A stretch of 64,000 bases of DNA, taken from CAIVAT01 sp037128705 (GTDB taxonomy: Bacteria > Bacteroidota > Bacteroidia > Bacteroidales > FEN-979). Below the pieces are notes generated by a model. The model did not search any database. It was not told the origin of the DNA and was given only the letters and a program-made list of their open reading frames with translations. Where the stretch lies: the NCBI GenBank assembly GCA_037128705.1, contig JBAXVX010000015.1, positions 1 through 64,000 of the forward strand, written 5' to 3'. Positions 27,073-33,040 of this stretch are shown here, one piece after another; positions within the stretch are counted from its first letter, which is position 1; each line of letters starts with the position of its first letter. The position numbers and the translations under genes were made by a program.

Positions 27073-27090
27073 CCCATCCTGATTTTTCCC

Positions 27091-27099
27091 GAACTTTGC
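27091..27099 (+). promoter_or_regulatory. Putative -7 element of queA
   Basis: GAACTTTGC matches TAnnTTTG with one mismatch (G for T) and lies 16 bases before the queA ATG at 27115. The gap after the porin gene is only 42 bases, so read-through is also possible. Confidence 0.35.
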
Positions 27100-27114
27100 A
27101 CGAAACAGTTCCTG

Positions 27115-28350
27115 ATGTCTGATCCCGCCGGTATCCGGATTACCGATTATAATTATTCCCTGCCTGCAGACCGGATTGCACAATTTCCGCTGAAAGAGCG
27201 GGACGGATCGAAATTACTTATTCATCACCAGGGCCGTATCAGCGAGGACATATTCTCCAATGTTGCTGACTATCTGTCCGAAAACAGCCTTCTTGTTTTC
27301 AACGACACGAAAGTGATCAGGGCCCGCATCTATTTTTCAACACCGACCGGCGCCAGGGTTGAGATTTTCTGCCTTGAACCTGTTTTACCCGGTCCGGAAA
27401 TCCAGGCAGCATTCCATCAAACGGGCGCTTCAACCTGGAAATGCCTCGTTGGGAACCTGAAACGATGGAAGACCGGAATCCTGGTCAATGAGATCATTCG
27501 TGATGGCGGCGTGAACCGTTTATATGCGGAGAGGATTTCCACCGACCCGGAGGGGAATTGCCTGATCGCCTTTCGCTGGGATCCTCCCTCGAAATCATTT
27601 GCAGAAATCCTGGATCTCGCCGGACTGATCCCCCTGCCCCCGTACATTCACAGGCCAACAGAATCCTCAGACGCACAGAGGTACCAGACCATCTATGCCG
27701 CGAATGACGGCTCTGTGGCCGCCCCCACTGCCGGACTCCATTTTACCGGTCCCCTGTTGGAAAAGATCGCACAGAAAGGAATTGATTGTGTAAAAGTGAC
27801 CCTCCATGTTGGTATCGGGACCTTTCGCCCGGTCAGTGCAGAGCAAATCGGGGATCATGTGATGCATCATGAAAAACTGGTTGTATCGAGAAAAACCATT
27901 GAGCATCTGTTAAAGAATCCGGACCGGCCGGTCTTCGCCGTTGGGACTACTTCTGCACGGACACTGGAAAGCCTCTACTGGCTTGGCGTCAGATTGATCA
28001 GGGAGGGTTCAGGCATGCCCGGAGCTATCCCACAGTGGTATCCTTATCAACCGGAGCATGCAGATGCCATACCAGTGAAGCATTCTCTGGAGGCGCTGCT
28101 CCATCATCTTGAGCGAAACCAACTGGATGAATATTCGGGCGAGACCCAATTGATGATTGTTCCCGGCTATTCCTTTAAAATCCTTTCGGGCCTGATAACC
28201 AACTTTCACATGCCGCAAAGCACCCTGCTTTTACTGGTGGCTGCCCTGGTCGGGGAGAACTGGAAGCAGGCTTACGCCTATGCACTTGCCAATGGCTTCA
28301 GGTTCCTCAGCTATGGCGATTCCTGCATCTTTTTTATTCAAGGAAAATAA
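27115..28350 (+). CDS. queA: S-adenosylmethionine:tRNA ribosyltransferase-isomerase
   Basis: A 411-residue enzyme that transfers and isomerises the ribosyl moiety of AdoMet to 7-aminomethyl-deazaguanine in tRNA, giving epoxyqueuosine. Conserved blocks: YNYSLPADRIAQFPL with RDGSKLL at the N-terminus, LVFNDTKVIRARI, IPLPPYIHRP, YQTIYA, GSVAAPTAGLHFT, HVGIGTFRPV, VGTTSARTLES and the C-terminal NFHMPQSTLLLLVAAL. The insertion of about 50 residues relative to E. coli QueA (356 residues) is usual in Bacteroidota. Confidence 0.95.
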   Translation: MSDPAGIRITDYNYSLPADRIAQFPLKERDGSKLLIHHQGRISEDIFSNVADYLSENSLLVFNDTKVIRARIYFSTPTGARVEIFCLEPVLPGPEIQAAFHQTGASTWKCLVGNLKRWKTGILVNEIIRDGGVNRLYAERISTDPEGNCLIAFRWDPPSKSFAEILDLAGLIPLPPYIHRPTESSDAQRYQTIYAANDGSVAAPTAGLHFTGPLLEKIAQKGIDCVKVTLHVGIGTFRPVSAEQIGDHVMHHEKLVVSRKTIEHLLKNPDRPVFAVGTTSARTLESLYWLGVRLIREGSGMPGAIPQWYPYQPEHADAIPVKHSLEALLHHLERNQLDEYSGETQLMIVPGYSFKILSGLITNFHMPQSTLLLLVAALVGENWKQAYAYALANGFRFLSYGDSCIFFIQGK

Positions 28351-28365
28351 TTGGATTTAGATTCG

Positions 28366-28374
28366 TATCTTTGC
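28366..28374 (+). promoter_or_regulatory. -7 promoter element of tatA
   Basis: TATCTTTGC fits TAnnTTTG exactly, 28 bases before the tatA ATG. Confidence 0.55.
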
Positions 28375-28402
28375 ATACTGTTGCATCTTAAAACCAGGAA
28401 CC

Positions 28403-28627
28403 ATGACGTTAGCCATTTTGTTAATTTTCGGACTCGGCACCACAGAATTATTGCTGATTGCTTTAGTTGTCCTGCTCCTTTTTGGCGGCAAAAAAATCCC
28501 TGAACTTATGAAAGGTTTAGGCAAAGGGGTTAAAAGCTTTAAAGATGGCATGGATGGCATGGAAGAAGAACTGAAAAAGCCAGCAGAAAAAGCTCCTCCC
28601 ACGGATCAAACGGAAAAGAAACCCTAA
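28403..28627 (+). CDS. tatA: Sec-independent protein translocase TatA/TatE
   Basis: A 74-residue protein with one N-terminal membrane helix ending in the family hinge FGGKKIPELMKGLGKG, an amphipathic helix (SFKDGMDGMEEELKK) and a charged tail. TatA polymerises to form the twin-arginine translocation pore. The tatC gene is about 9.7 kb further on (38313-39146), so the two components are split, with the sulfur island between them. A reading frame on the opposite strand in the same place has no such organisation. Confidence 0.93.
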   Translation: MTLAILLIFGLGTTELLLIALVVLLLFGGKKIPELMKGLGKGVKSFKDGMDGMEEELKKPAEKAPPTDQTEKKP

Positions 28628-28679
28628 GTTCTCCCCGTTCCCTCTCCCTTATTTATTTCCGTATCTGCGGAAACCTTGT

Positions 28680-28708
28680 TATGTTATTCACAGATTGTGA
28701 ATAACATA
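28680..28708. promoter_or_regulatory. Perfect 13-bp inverted repeat between tatA and the sqr-like gene
   Basis: TATGTTATTCACA and TGTGAATAACATA are exact reverse complements separated by GAT. There is no T tract on either side, so it is a poor intrinsic terminator. Its centre is about 103 bases upstream of the predicted start of the next transcript. It may be an operator or a structured 3' end for tatA. The half-sites resemble a CRP motif turned inside out (TCACA..TGTGA). Confidence 0.6.
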
Positions 28709-28782
28709 GCCATATCCCTCTTTATTGTGATTTTTTTTTGTTAATTTTTTAACAACGATATACATTGTAATTTTTATATATA

Positions 28783-28791
28783 TATCTTTGT
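28783..28791 (+). promoter_or_regulatory. -7 promoter element of the sqr-like operon
   Basis: TATCTTTGT fits TAnnTTTG exactly and lies 34 bases before the ATG at 28825, within a strongly AT-rich stretch. Confidence 0.6.
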
Positions 28792-28824
28792 CCATGTCTT
28801 AATAGCGCTTAAATCTCTCCAAAT

Positions 28825-30054
28825 ATGAAAAGGCTTCTAATTCTTGGCGCTGGTACCGGTGGAACCATCATGGCCAATAAGATGAGAAAACTTCTTGCCC
28901 GTGATGAATGGGACATCACCATCATCGATCAGCATAAAACGCACTATTACCAGCCTGGGTTTCTTTTTATCCCGTTTGGTATGTACACCAGGGAGGATGT
29001 GGTGAAGCCAAAAACAAGCTTTCTTCCGCTCGGGGTCAACGTGATCTTTCAGGCAATCGACCGCATCGATGCTTCGCAAAACCATGTTTTGCTGCAGGAC
29101 GGGATCTCATTGAAATATGATTTCCTGATCATTGCCACGGGGACCCGTGTCGTTCCGGAAGAGACTCCAGGCCTCAAGGGCCCGCTCTGGCATAAAAATA
29201 TTTTTGATTTTTACACCATCGAAGGCGCGCTGGCTCTGGCAGAGTTCTTTAAGACCTGGCCGGGCGGCGAACTGGTTCTGAACATCGCCGATGTTCCCAT
29301 CAAATGTCCGGTTGCCCCGCTCGAATTCGTCATGTTTGCCGATGCTTTTTTCGTAGAGCGCGGCGTGCGTGACAAGGTCAACATCTCATTTTCCACACCC
29401 ATGTCGGGCGCCTTCACAAAACCCAGGGCATCGAAGGTGCTGGGAGCACTCCTCGAAGAGAAAAACATCAACATCATCGCCGATTTTTACCTGGAGCGCG
29501 TTGACAATGAGAAAAAGGTGCTGGTTTCTTATGATGACCGCGAAATTCCCTTCGACTGTCTCGTCACCATTCCCGTTCACAAAGGCGATCCGATGATCGG
29601 CCGAAGCGGACTGGGGGATGAGATGGATTTTGCAAAAGCACATAAACACACCCTTCAATCTGACTTTTTTCCCAATATTTTTGTTATAGGAGATGCCGGC
29701 AACTTTCCAACCTCCAAAGCCGGGTCGGTTGTCCATTTCCAGGCCGATGTTTTGACTGAAAACCTCATGTGCGCGATTGAAAACCGCCCCTTCACCGAAT
29801 CGTTCGACGGCCATTCCAACTGTTATATCGAAACAGGGTTTGGCAAGGGTGCCCTCATCGACTTCAACTACGATACCGAACCGCTTCCCGGCTCATTCCC
29901 ATTTCCGGGAATCGGACCCTTCGGACTGCTGAAGGAAACCCGTATGAACCATTACGGGAAACTCCTGTTTCGCTGGATCTACTGGCATATTCTGCTGAAA
30001 GGAAAAGAGATGCCCATTGATTCAAAAATGACAATGGCTGGTAAAAAAATGTAA
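28825..30054 (+). CDS. Sulfide:quinone oxidoreductase-like flavoprotein
   Basis: A 409-residue FAD-dependent disulfide oxidoreductase of the SQR / flavocytochrome c sulfide dehydrogenase type. The first FAD dinucleotide fold is ILGAGTGGTIMANKM (residues 6-20), the second landmark is IIATGTRVVPEETPG (102-116) and FVIGDAGNFPTSKAG (286-300) binds FAD. Cys161 in IKCPVAPLEF and Cys333 in SNCYIETGFG align with the two redox cysteines conserved in SQR/FCSD, which NDH-2 enzymes lack. The C-terminal amphipathic helices (about 368-392) would dock it on the membrane. It should oxidise sulfide, or a persulfide, and reduce quinone. Next gene starts after 5 bases. Confidence 0.82.
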   Translation: MKRLLILGAGTGGTIMANKMRKLLARDEWDITIIDQHKTHYYQPGFLFIPFGMYTREDVVKPKTSFLPLGVNVIFQAIDRIDASQNHVLLQDGISLKYDFLIIATGTRVVPEETPGLKGPLWHKNIFDFYTIEGALALAEFFKTWPGGELVLNIADVPIKCPVAPLEFVMFADAFFVERGVRDKVNISFSTPMSGAFTKPRASKVLGALLEEKNINIIADFYLERVDNEKKVLVSYDDREIPFDCLVTIPVHKGDPMIGRSGLGDEMDFAKAHKHTLQSDFFPNIFVIGDAGNFPTSKAGSVVHFQADVLTENLMCAIENRPFTESFDGHSNCYIETGFGKGALIDFNYDTEPLPGSFPFPGIGPFGLLKETRMNHYGKLLFRWIYWHILLKGKEMPIDSKMTMAGKKM

Positions 30055-30059
30055 TCCGT

Positions 30060-30647
30060 ATGGCTATGTCAGAAAACAATATTCAGGAACAAATCAGCCA
30101 GCTCAACCAGAAACTGGATCTGATCCTTGAAAGCATCGAGCAGCAGAAAAGGAACCGCGAAGAATTCGATGATCTGGTATCCGACTTGAGTATCGTGGCC
30201 AAAGATGCCTTCCACCATACTGTGGTGATGCTGGATAAATCGCAGGTTGATCTGGATCACAGCGGGGTTCCGATGTTATTGATCAAACTCCTGCAGAACA
30301 TCGACACCTTTTATGAAATGCTTGAAATGCTCGAGAGCGCCAAGGATTTCATGAAAGATATTTCACCGGTTCTTCATCAGATGGGGCTGGATGCCGTGAA
30401 TAAAATGAATGAATTCGACCAGCTGGGCTATTTTGACATTGTCAGGAACCTGACGAACCCCGATGTAATCGCAGCCCTGGGTCGCACCTCCAAAGCCCTC
30501 GCTGAAGTAAAAATGGATGATAAACTGGATAACAAATCTCTTTTTGGCTTGCTGAAACAGCTGAACTCTCCTGATGTCCGTAAATCCCTCTCCTTTGCGC
30601 TTAGGTTGGTGCAGGAAATAAATAAAGGTGACAGGGTGACAAGGTAA
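30060..30647 (+). CDS. DUF1641 protein
   Basis: A 195-residue soluble, helical protein. The N-terminal 30 residues form a coiled coil (IQEQISQLNQKLDLILESIEQ-type heptads). The core of about residues 110-185, with GYFDIVRNLTNPDVIAALGR and LFGLLKQLNSPDVRKSLSFAL, matches DUF1641. This family (for example YrhD of Bacillus subtilis, beside a formate dehydrogenase gene) accompanies flavin or molybdenum redox enzymes; its role is not established. The 5-base gap to the SQR-like gene suggests an accessory subunit. Its last six codons lie in an 8-base tandem repeat that continues beyond the stop. Confidence 0.8.
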   Translation: MAMSENNIQEQISQLNQKLDLILESIEQQKRNREEFDDLVSDLSIVAKDAFHHTVVMLDKSQVDLDHSGVPMLLIKLLQNIDTFYEMLEMLESAKDFMKDISPVLHQMGLDAVNKMNEFDQLGYFDIVRNLTNPDVIAALGRTSKALAEVKMDDKLDNKSLFGLLKQLNSPDVRKSLSFALRLVQEINKGDRVTR

Positions 30648-30730
30648 CAGAGTAATGAAGTAATGGAGTAATGAAGTAATGAAGTAATGGAGTAATGAAG
30701 TAATGAAGTAACAGAGTAATGAAGTAATGA
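30627..30730. repeat. 8-bp tandem repeat, 13 copies, running out of a gene end
   Basis: Thirteen contiguous 8-base units: GGTGACAG, GGTGACAA, GGTAACAG, then ten units of AGTAATGA or AGTAATGG, with one AGTAACAG (30707-30714). The first two and a half units encode the last residues and stop codon of the DUF1641 gene. There are no spacers between units, so it is not CRISPR. Because the unit length is not a multiple of three and each unit holds TAA, ATG and TGA, copy number changes would alter only the intergenic distance to the TusE-like gene. Confidence 0.9.
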
Positions 30731-30740
30731 AAATAAAAAA

Positions 30741-30761
30741 ATCGTAAATCGTAATTCGTAA
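30741..30761. repeat. Heptanucleotide repeat ATCGTAA
   Basis: Three units: ATCGTAA, ATCGTAA, TTCGTAA. This is the same 7-mer that is repeated at 84-114. It lies 18 bases before the TusE-like ATG. Confidence 0.75.
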
Positions 30762-30778
30762 ATTTAAATTCATTTCAC

Positions 30779-31090
30779 ATGGCACAGAAAATTTTTGCAG
30801 GCGTAACCGTCGACGTAAATGAAGAGGGTTATTTTACAAATTCTGCTCAATGGACAAAGGAACTGGCGGTAGAAGTAGCCAGGGAAGAGGGCATTCAGCT
30901 TACGGATAAGCATTTTGCCATTCTTGATTTTCTACGTGAGCGATATGCCAAAGGCGAAGCATTGACCATCAGGTCGGTGGGAAATTCAGGCATTATTGAC
31001 ATCAAAGGCTTCTATGGGTTGTTTCCGGGGGCGCCCATGAAGAAAGCTGCCAAAATAGCCGGCATTCCAAAACCAGCATCCTGCGTATAA
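30779..31090 (+). CDS. TusE/DsrC-family sulfur-carrier protein, single-cysteine form
   Basis: A 103-residue protein of the DsrC/TusE fold, with EEGYFTNSAQWTKELA near the N-terminus, a central ILDFLRERY and the flexible C-terminal arm ending IPKPASCV. The penultimate Cys102 (CysA, which carries persulfide) is present. The second cysteine of true DsrC proteins, ten residues earlier, is Ala91 here. By known family rules it is a TusE-type persulfide carrier and cannot form the DsrC trisulfide bridge. Without dsrAB nearby, it probably accepts sulfane sulfur from the DsrE-like protein or the desulfurase-like enzyme of the same island. Confidence 0.88.
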   Translation: MAQKIFAGVTVDVNEEGYFTNSAQWTKELAVEVAREEGIQLTDKHFAILDFLRERYAKGEALTIRSVGNSGIIDIKGFYGLFPGAPMKKAAKIAGIPKPASCV

Positions 31091-31146
31091 CCTTTGAGTT
31101 TATGCGATGATGTATTTAAATGCATTCACAATTTAATACTGATAAA

Positions 31147-31647
31147 ATGGCAAACGAAGAATTTCCTTTAAAAAAAGTCTGTATCATATGTGCCAAGGGC
31201 ACCATTGAAGATGTTTATGCAGCCTTGGTGATGGGCAATGGCGCCGTTATGGAAGGCATTGAAACCAAATTGTTTTTTACCTTTTTCGGCCTCGATGCCA
31301 TCACAAAGAAAACCATGAACTCATTGCATACAGGCACTGTGGGCAACCCCGCCATGCGTATGCCGGGCGGTCTCCCCTTCCCCACTTTGCTCGGCATTAT
31401 TCCAGGCGTGGAAGCTGGCGTTTCAGCAATGATGCGCAGCCAGATGGACAAACTTGACATCCCTCCCATCAAAGAATTCCTGGAAATGATTGAAGCCGGC
31501 GGCGGCGAGGTTTTCGCCTGCAAACTGGCCATGGACATGTTCAAGCTGAAAAAGGAGGATCTCTGGGAAGGCGTAAAGGAGGTCTTGACGGTCGGACAAT
31601 TCTATGAAAAGTGTGGCGGACTTCAGACCCAGATCATCTTCACCTGA
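31147..31647 (+). CDS. DsrE3-like sulfurtransferase (DsrE/DsrF superfamily)
   Basis: A 166-residue protein that opens with KVCIICAKGTIEDVYAAL and GIETKLFFTFFGLDAI, the DsrE-like fold, and has the conserved active cysteine Cys125 in VFACKLAMDMF. Cys12 and Cys15 form an extra CxxC near the N-terminus. DsrE-family proteins carry sulfane sulfur and often pass it to TusA or TusE/DsrC-type proteins, which fits the gene just upstream. The ATG at 31147 gives the family N-terminus; an ATG nine codons earlier would add an unconserved extension. Confidence 0.85.
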   Translation: MANEEFPLKKVCIICAKGTIEDVYAALVMGNGAVMEGIETKLFFTFFGLDAITKKTMNSLHTGTVGNPAMRMPGGLPFPTLLGIIPGVEAGVSAMMRSQMDKLDIPPIKEFLEMIEAGGGEVFACKLAMDMFKLKKEDLWEGVKEVLTVGQFYEKCGGLQTQIIFT

Positions 31648-31673
31648 TCCGGTTTTCCCCTTTCATCTGAAGA

Positions 31674-31709
31674 TAAATCCCATCCTCTGTCATTAGGGGT
31701 TGGGATTTA
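31674..31709. terminator. Inverted repeat, probable bidirectional terminator
   Basis: The arms TAAATCCCA (31674-31682) and TGGGATTTA (31701-31709) are exact complements, with a further CC/GG pairing inside. It lies between the convergent dsrE-like and crp/fnr-like genes. The T tracts are weak (ATTCGTTTA on the plus side), so efficiency is uncertain. Confidence 0.6.
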
Positions 31710-31727
31710 TTCGTTTATGCCTTGCTG

Positions 31728-32429
31728 TTAACCGTTCTTACTGATCTGCTGCAACAATTCAGGGTTAACAATTTCCAGCGTCCGGGCGTCAAGCCGGAGA
31801 ATGCCCTCCTCCTTGAATTTTGTAAGTACCCGCGTTGCACTTTCCCTGGAAATACCAATCAGGTCGGCAAATTCCTGGCGTGTGAAGGGAATCTCGAACA
31901 AGGGGGACTCATAAATTATCTTTGAAAAATAGAGAAGTGCATCGGCAACCCGGCCATAGGTCTTTTTTTGCGATTGGCTCATCACCCTGTGAAAGTTATT
32001 CAGGCTGTCGCGGCTCACTGACACGAGGATCTCAAAGGCAAAATTGCCGTTTTGCCTGACCAGCTGATTAAAAATGTTCAGGTCTATGTAGCAAACCTTG
32101 ATATCTTCGAGGGCAGCATAGGAATAATGGTTGATCCGGTCGCCAAACAGGGAAGGCAATCCCAGGTAAGTATATTTCTTTATGATCTGTAAAATCTGGA
32201 TCGTGTCATTTGTCCCCTTCTTATACTCCTTCACCAATCCCGACTTCAGGTAAATAATGTGGGAGGTCATGGAGCCCTCATGCAGGATGATATCGCCCTT
32301 CCTGAAGGAGGTTTCACGGCTGTTGTCATTAACGAGATCTATCTCGCTTGAATTTAAAACCGCTGCTGCACAGGATTTTACCTTGCAATCCCTGCATGAA
32401 TTTATCTTCCTGTTATTATCCTGATACAT
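31728..32429 (-). CDS. Crp/Fnr-family regulator with FNR-type cysteines
   Basis: A 233-residue transcription factor. The cyclic-nucleotide-binding-like domain (about 40-150, with FRKGDIILHEGSMTSHIIYLKSG-type strands) is followed by a winged helix (ADLIGISRESATRVL). The cysteines Cys12, Cys15, Cys20 and Cys113 repeat the spacing of the four Fe-S ligands of E. coli FNR (20, 23, 29, 122), so an oxygen- or NO-labile cluster or thiol switch is likely. The recognition helix has RESATR, the R-E-x3-R pattern of CRP that reads TGTGA, not the E-x2-S-R of FNR. A perfect TGTGA-N6-TCACA site lies upstream (32491-32506). The ATG at 32429 is used; an in-frame TTG at 32447 is less likely. Confidence 0.87.
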   Translation of the reverse strand: MYQDNNRKINSCRDCKVKSCAAAVLNSSEIDLVNDNSRETSFRKGDIILHEGSMTSHIIYLKSGLVKEYKKGTNDTIQILQIIKKYTYLGLPSLFGDRINHYSYAALEDIKVCYIDLNIFNQLVRQNGNFAFEILVSVSRDSLNNFHRVMSQSQKKTYGRVADALLYFSKIIYESPLFEIPFTRQEFADLIGISRESATRVLTKFKEEGILRLDARTLEIVNPELLQQISKNG

Positions 32430-32460
32430 CGTTTCCTGGCTGTTCAATTATACATTGAAT

Positions 32461-32469
32461 ACAAAGGTC
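32461..32469 (-). promoter_or_regulatory. Putative -7 element of the crp/fnr-like gene
   Basis: GACCTTTGT on the minus strand matches TAnnTTTG with one mismatch. A start near 32455 would leave a leader of about 25 bases and put the centre of the adjacent palindrome at about -43. Confidence 0.4.
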
Positions 32470-32490
32470 GGCAAAATAATCATGGTCTGG

Positions 32491-32506
32491 TGTGACGGTT
32501 GTCACA
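32491..32506. promoter_or_regulatory. Palindromic Crp-type operator TGTGA-N6-TCACA
   Basis: TGTGACGGTTGTCACA has perfect outer arms (TGTGAC/GTCACA) and fits the CRP consensus exactly. It stands between the divergently transcribed crp/fnr-like gene and the NifX-like gene. It is about -43 from the predicted regulator start, a class II activation position, and about -142 from the predicted start of the NifX-like transcript. It probably mediates autoregulation. Confidence 0.7.
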
Positions 32507-32626
32507 TTTCCTTAGGGCATTTATCTTGCGGCAAGTTGTTCATTTCAACATTTAATCAAGTTGATTATCACACACTTGGAATCTCAGTATCACGGCCTTT
32601 ATGCCTTTTCGGGCACATGTACTGTC

Positions 32627-32635
32627 TACCTTTGT
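32627..32635 (+). promoter_or_regulatory. -7 promoter element of the NifX-like gene
   Basis: TACCTTTGT fits TAnnTTTG exactly, 49 bases before the ATG at 32684. Two short inverted repeats, CTTGCGGCAAG (32525-32535) and AATCAAGTTGATT (32554-32566), lie upstream and could be operators. Confidence 0.55.
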
Positions 32636-32683
32636 AAAATCAAGCAGGTAGATAAGTGAATTTACAGATATTAATTCCTCCAT

Positions 32684-33025
32684 ATGAAAATCGCGATACC
32701 AACCAATGATGGATTGACGCTGAGTCCCGAGTTCGGACAGGCGAAGGGTTTCCTGGTTCTTACCCTTGAACTGGGAGCACTTATCAAGGAAGAAATAAGA
32801 TGGAACCTGTTAAGTGACCTGCTTTGCTCTTCCGATGGCATCCTCAATCCGATTGCTGACTGCCAGGTTGTCTTGGTAAATAACATCGGCCCTCTTTTTT
32901 CTAAACTTGTTTCAGCACAAAAGAAAGAAATCGTTAGAACAGAGGAATCAATCATCACCAACGCCTATAATCACTACCTGAATACCAAACTCTACCGGGA
33001 AACCAACACCTGCTGCTGTCCCTGA
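32684..33025 (+). CDS. NifX/NifB-domain (dinitrogenase cofactor-like) small protein
   Basis: A 113-residue protein that opens with MKIAIPTNDGLTLSPEFGQA, the hallmark of the dinitrogenase iron-molybdenum cofactor-binding family (NifX, NifY, NafY, MTH1175). These small proteins bind Fe-S or heterometal cofactors. The usual His in the HFG motif is Glu here (EFG). The C-terminus ends in a CCC tripeptide (TNTCCCP), an unusual possible metal ligand. No nif genes are nearby, so a role in Fe-S or sulfur handling with the desulfurase-like gene 15 bases downstream is more likely. Confidence 0.72.
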   Translation: MKIAIPTNDGLTLSPEFGQAKGFLVLTLELGALIKEEIRWNLLSDLLCSSDGILNPIADCQVVLVNNIGPLFSKLVSAQKKEIVRTEESIITNAYNHYLNTKLYRETNTCCCP

Positions 33026-33040
33026 CCTTCTGACTTTTTT

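Noticed and set aside
28825..30054. Type II NADH dehydrogenase
   Set aside because: Cys161 and Cys333 match the SQR/FCSD redox pair, and sulfur-relay genes follow directly.
30627..30730. Possible CRISPR array
   Set aside because: Units are only 8 bases long and contiguous, with no spacers and no cas genes in the window.
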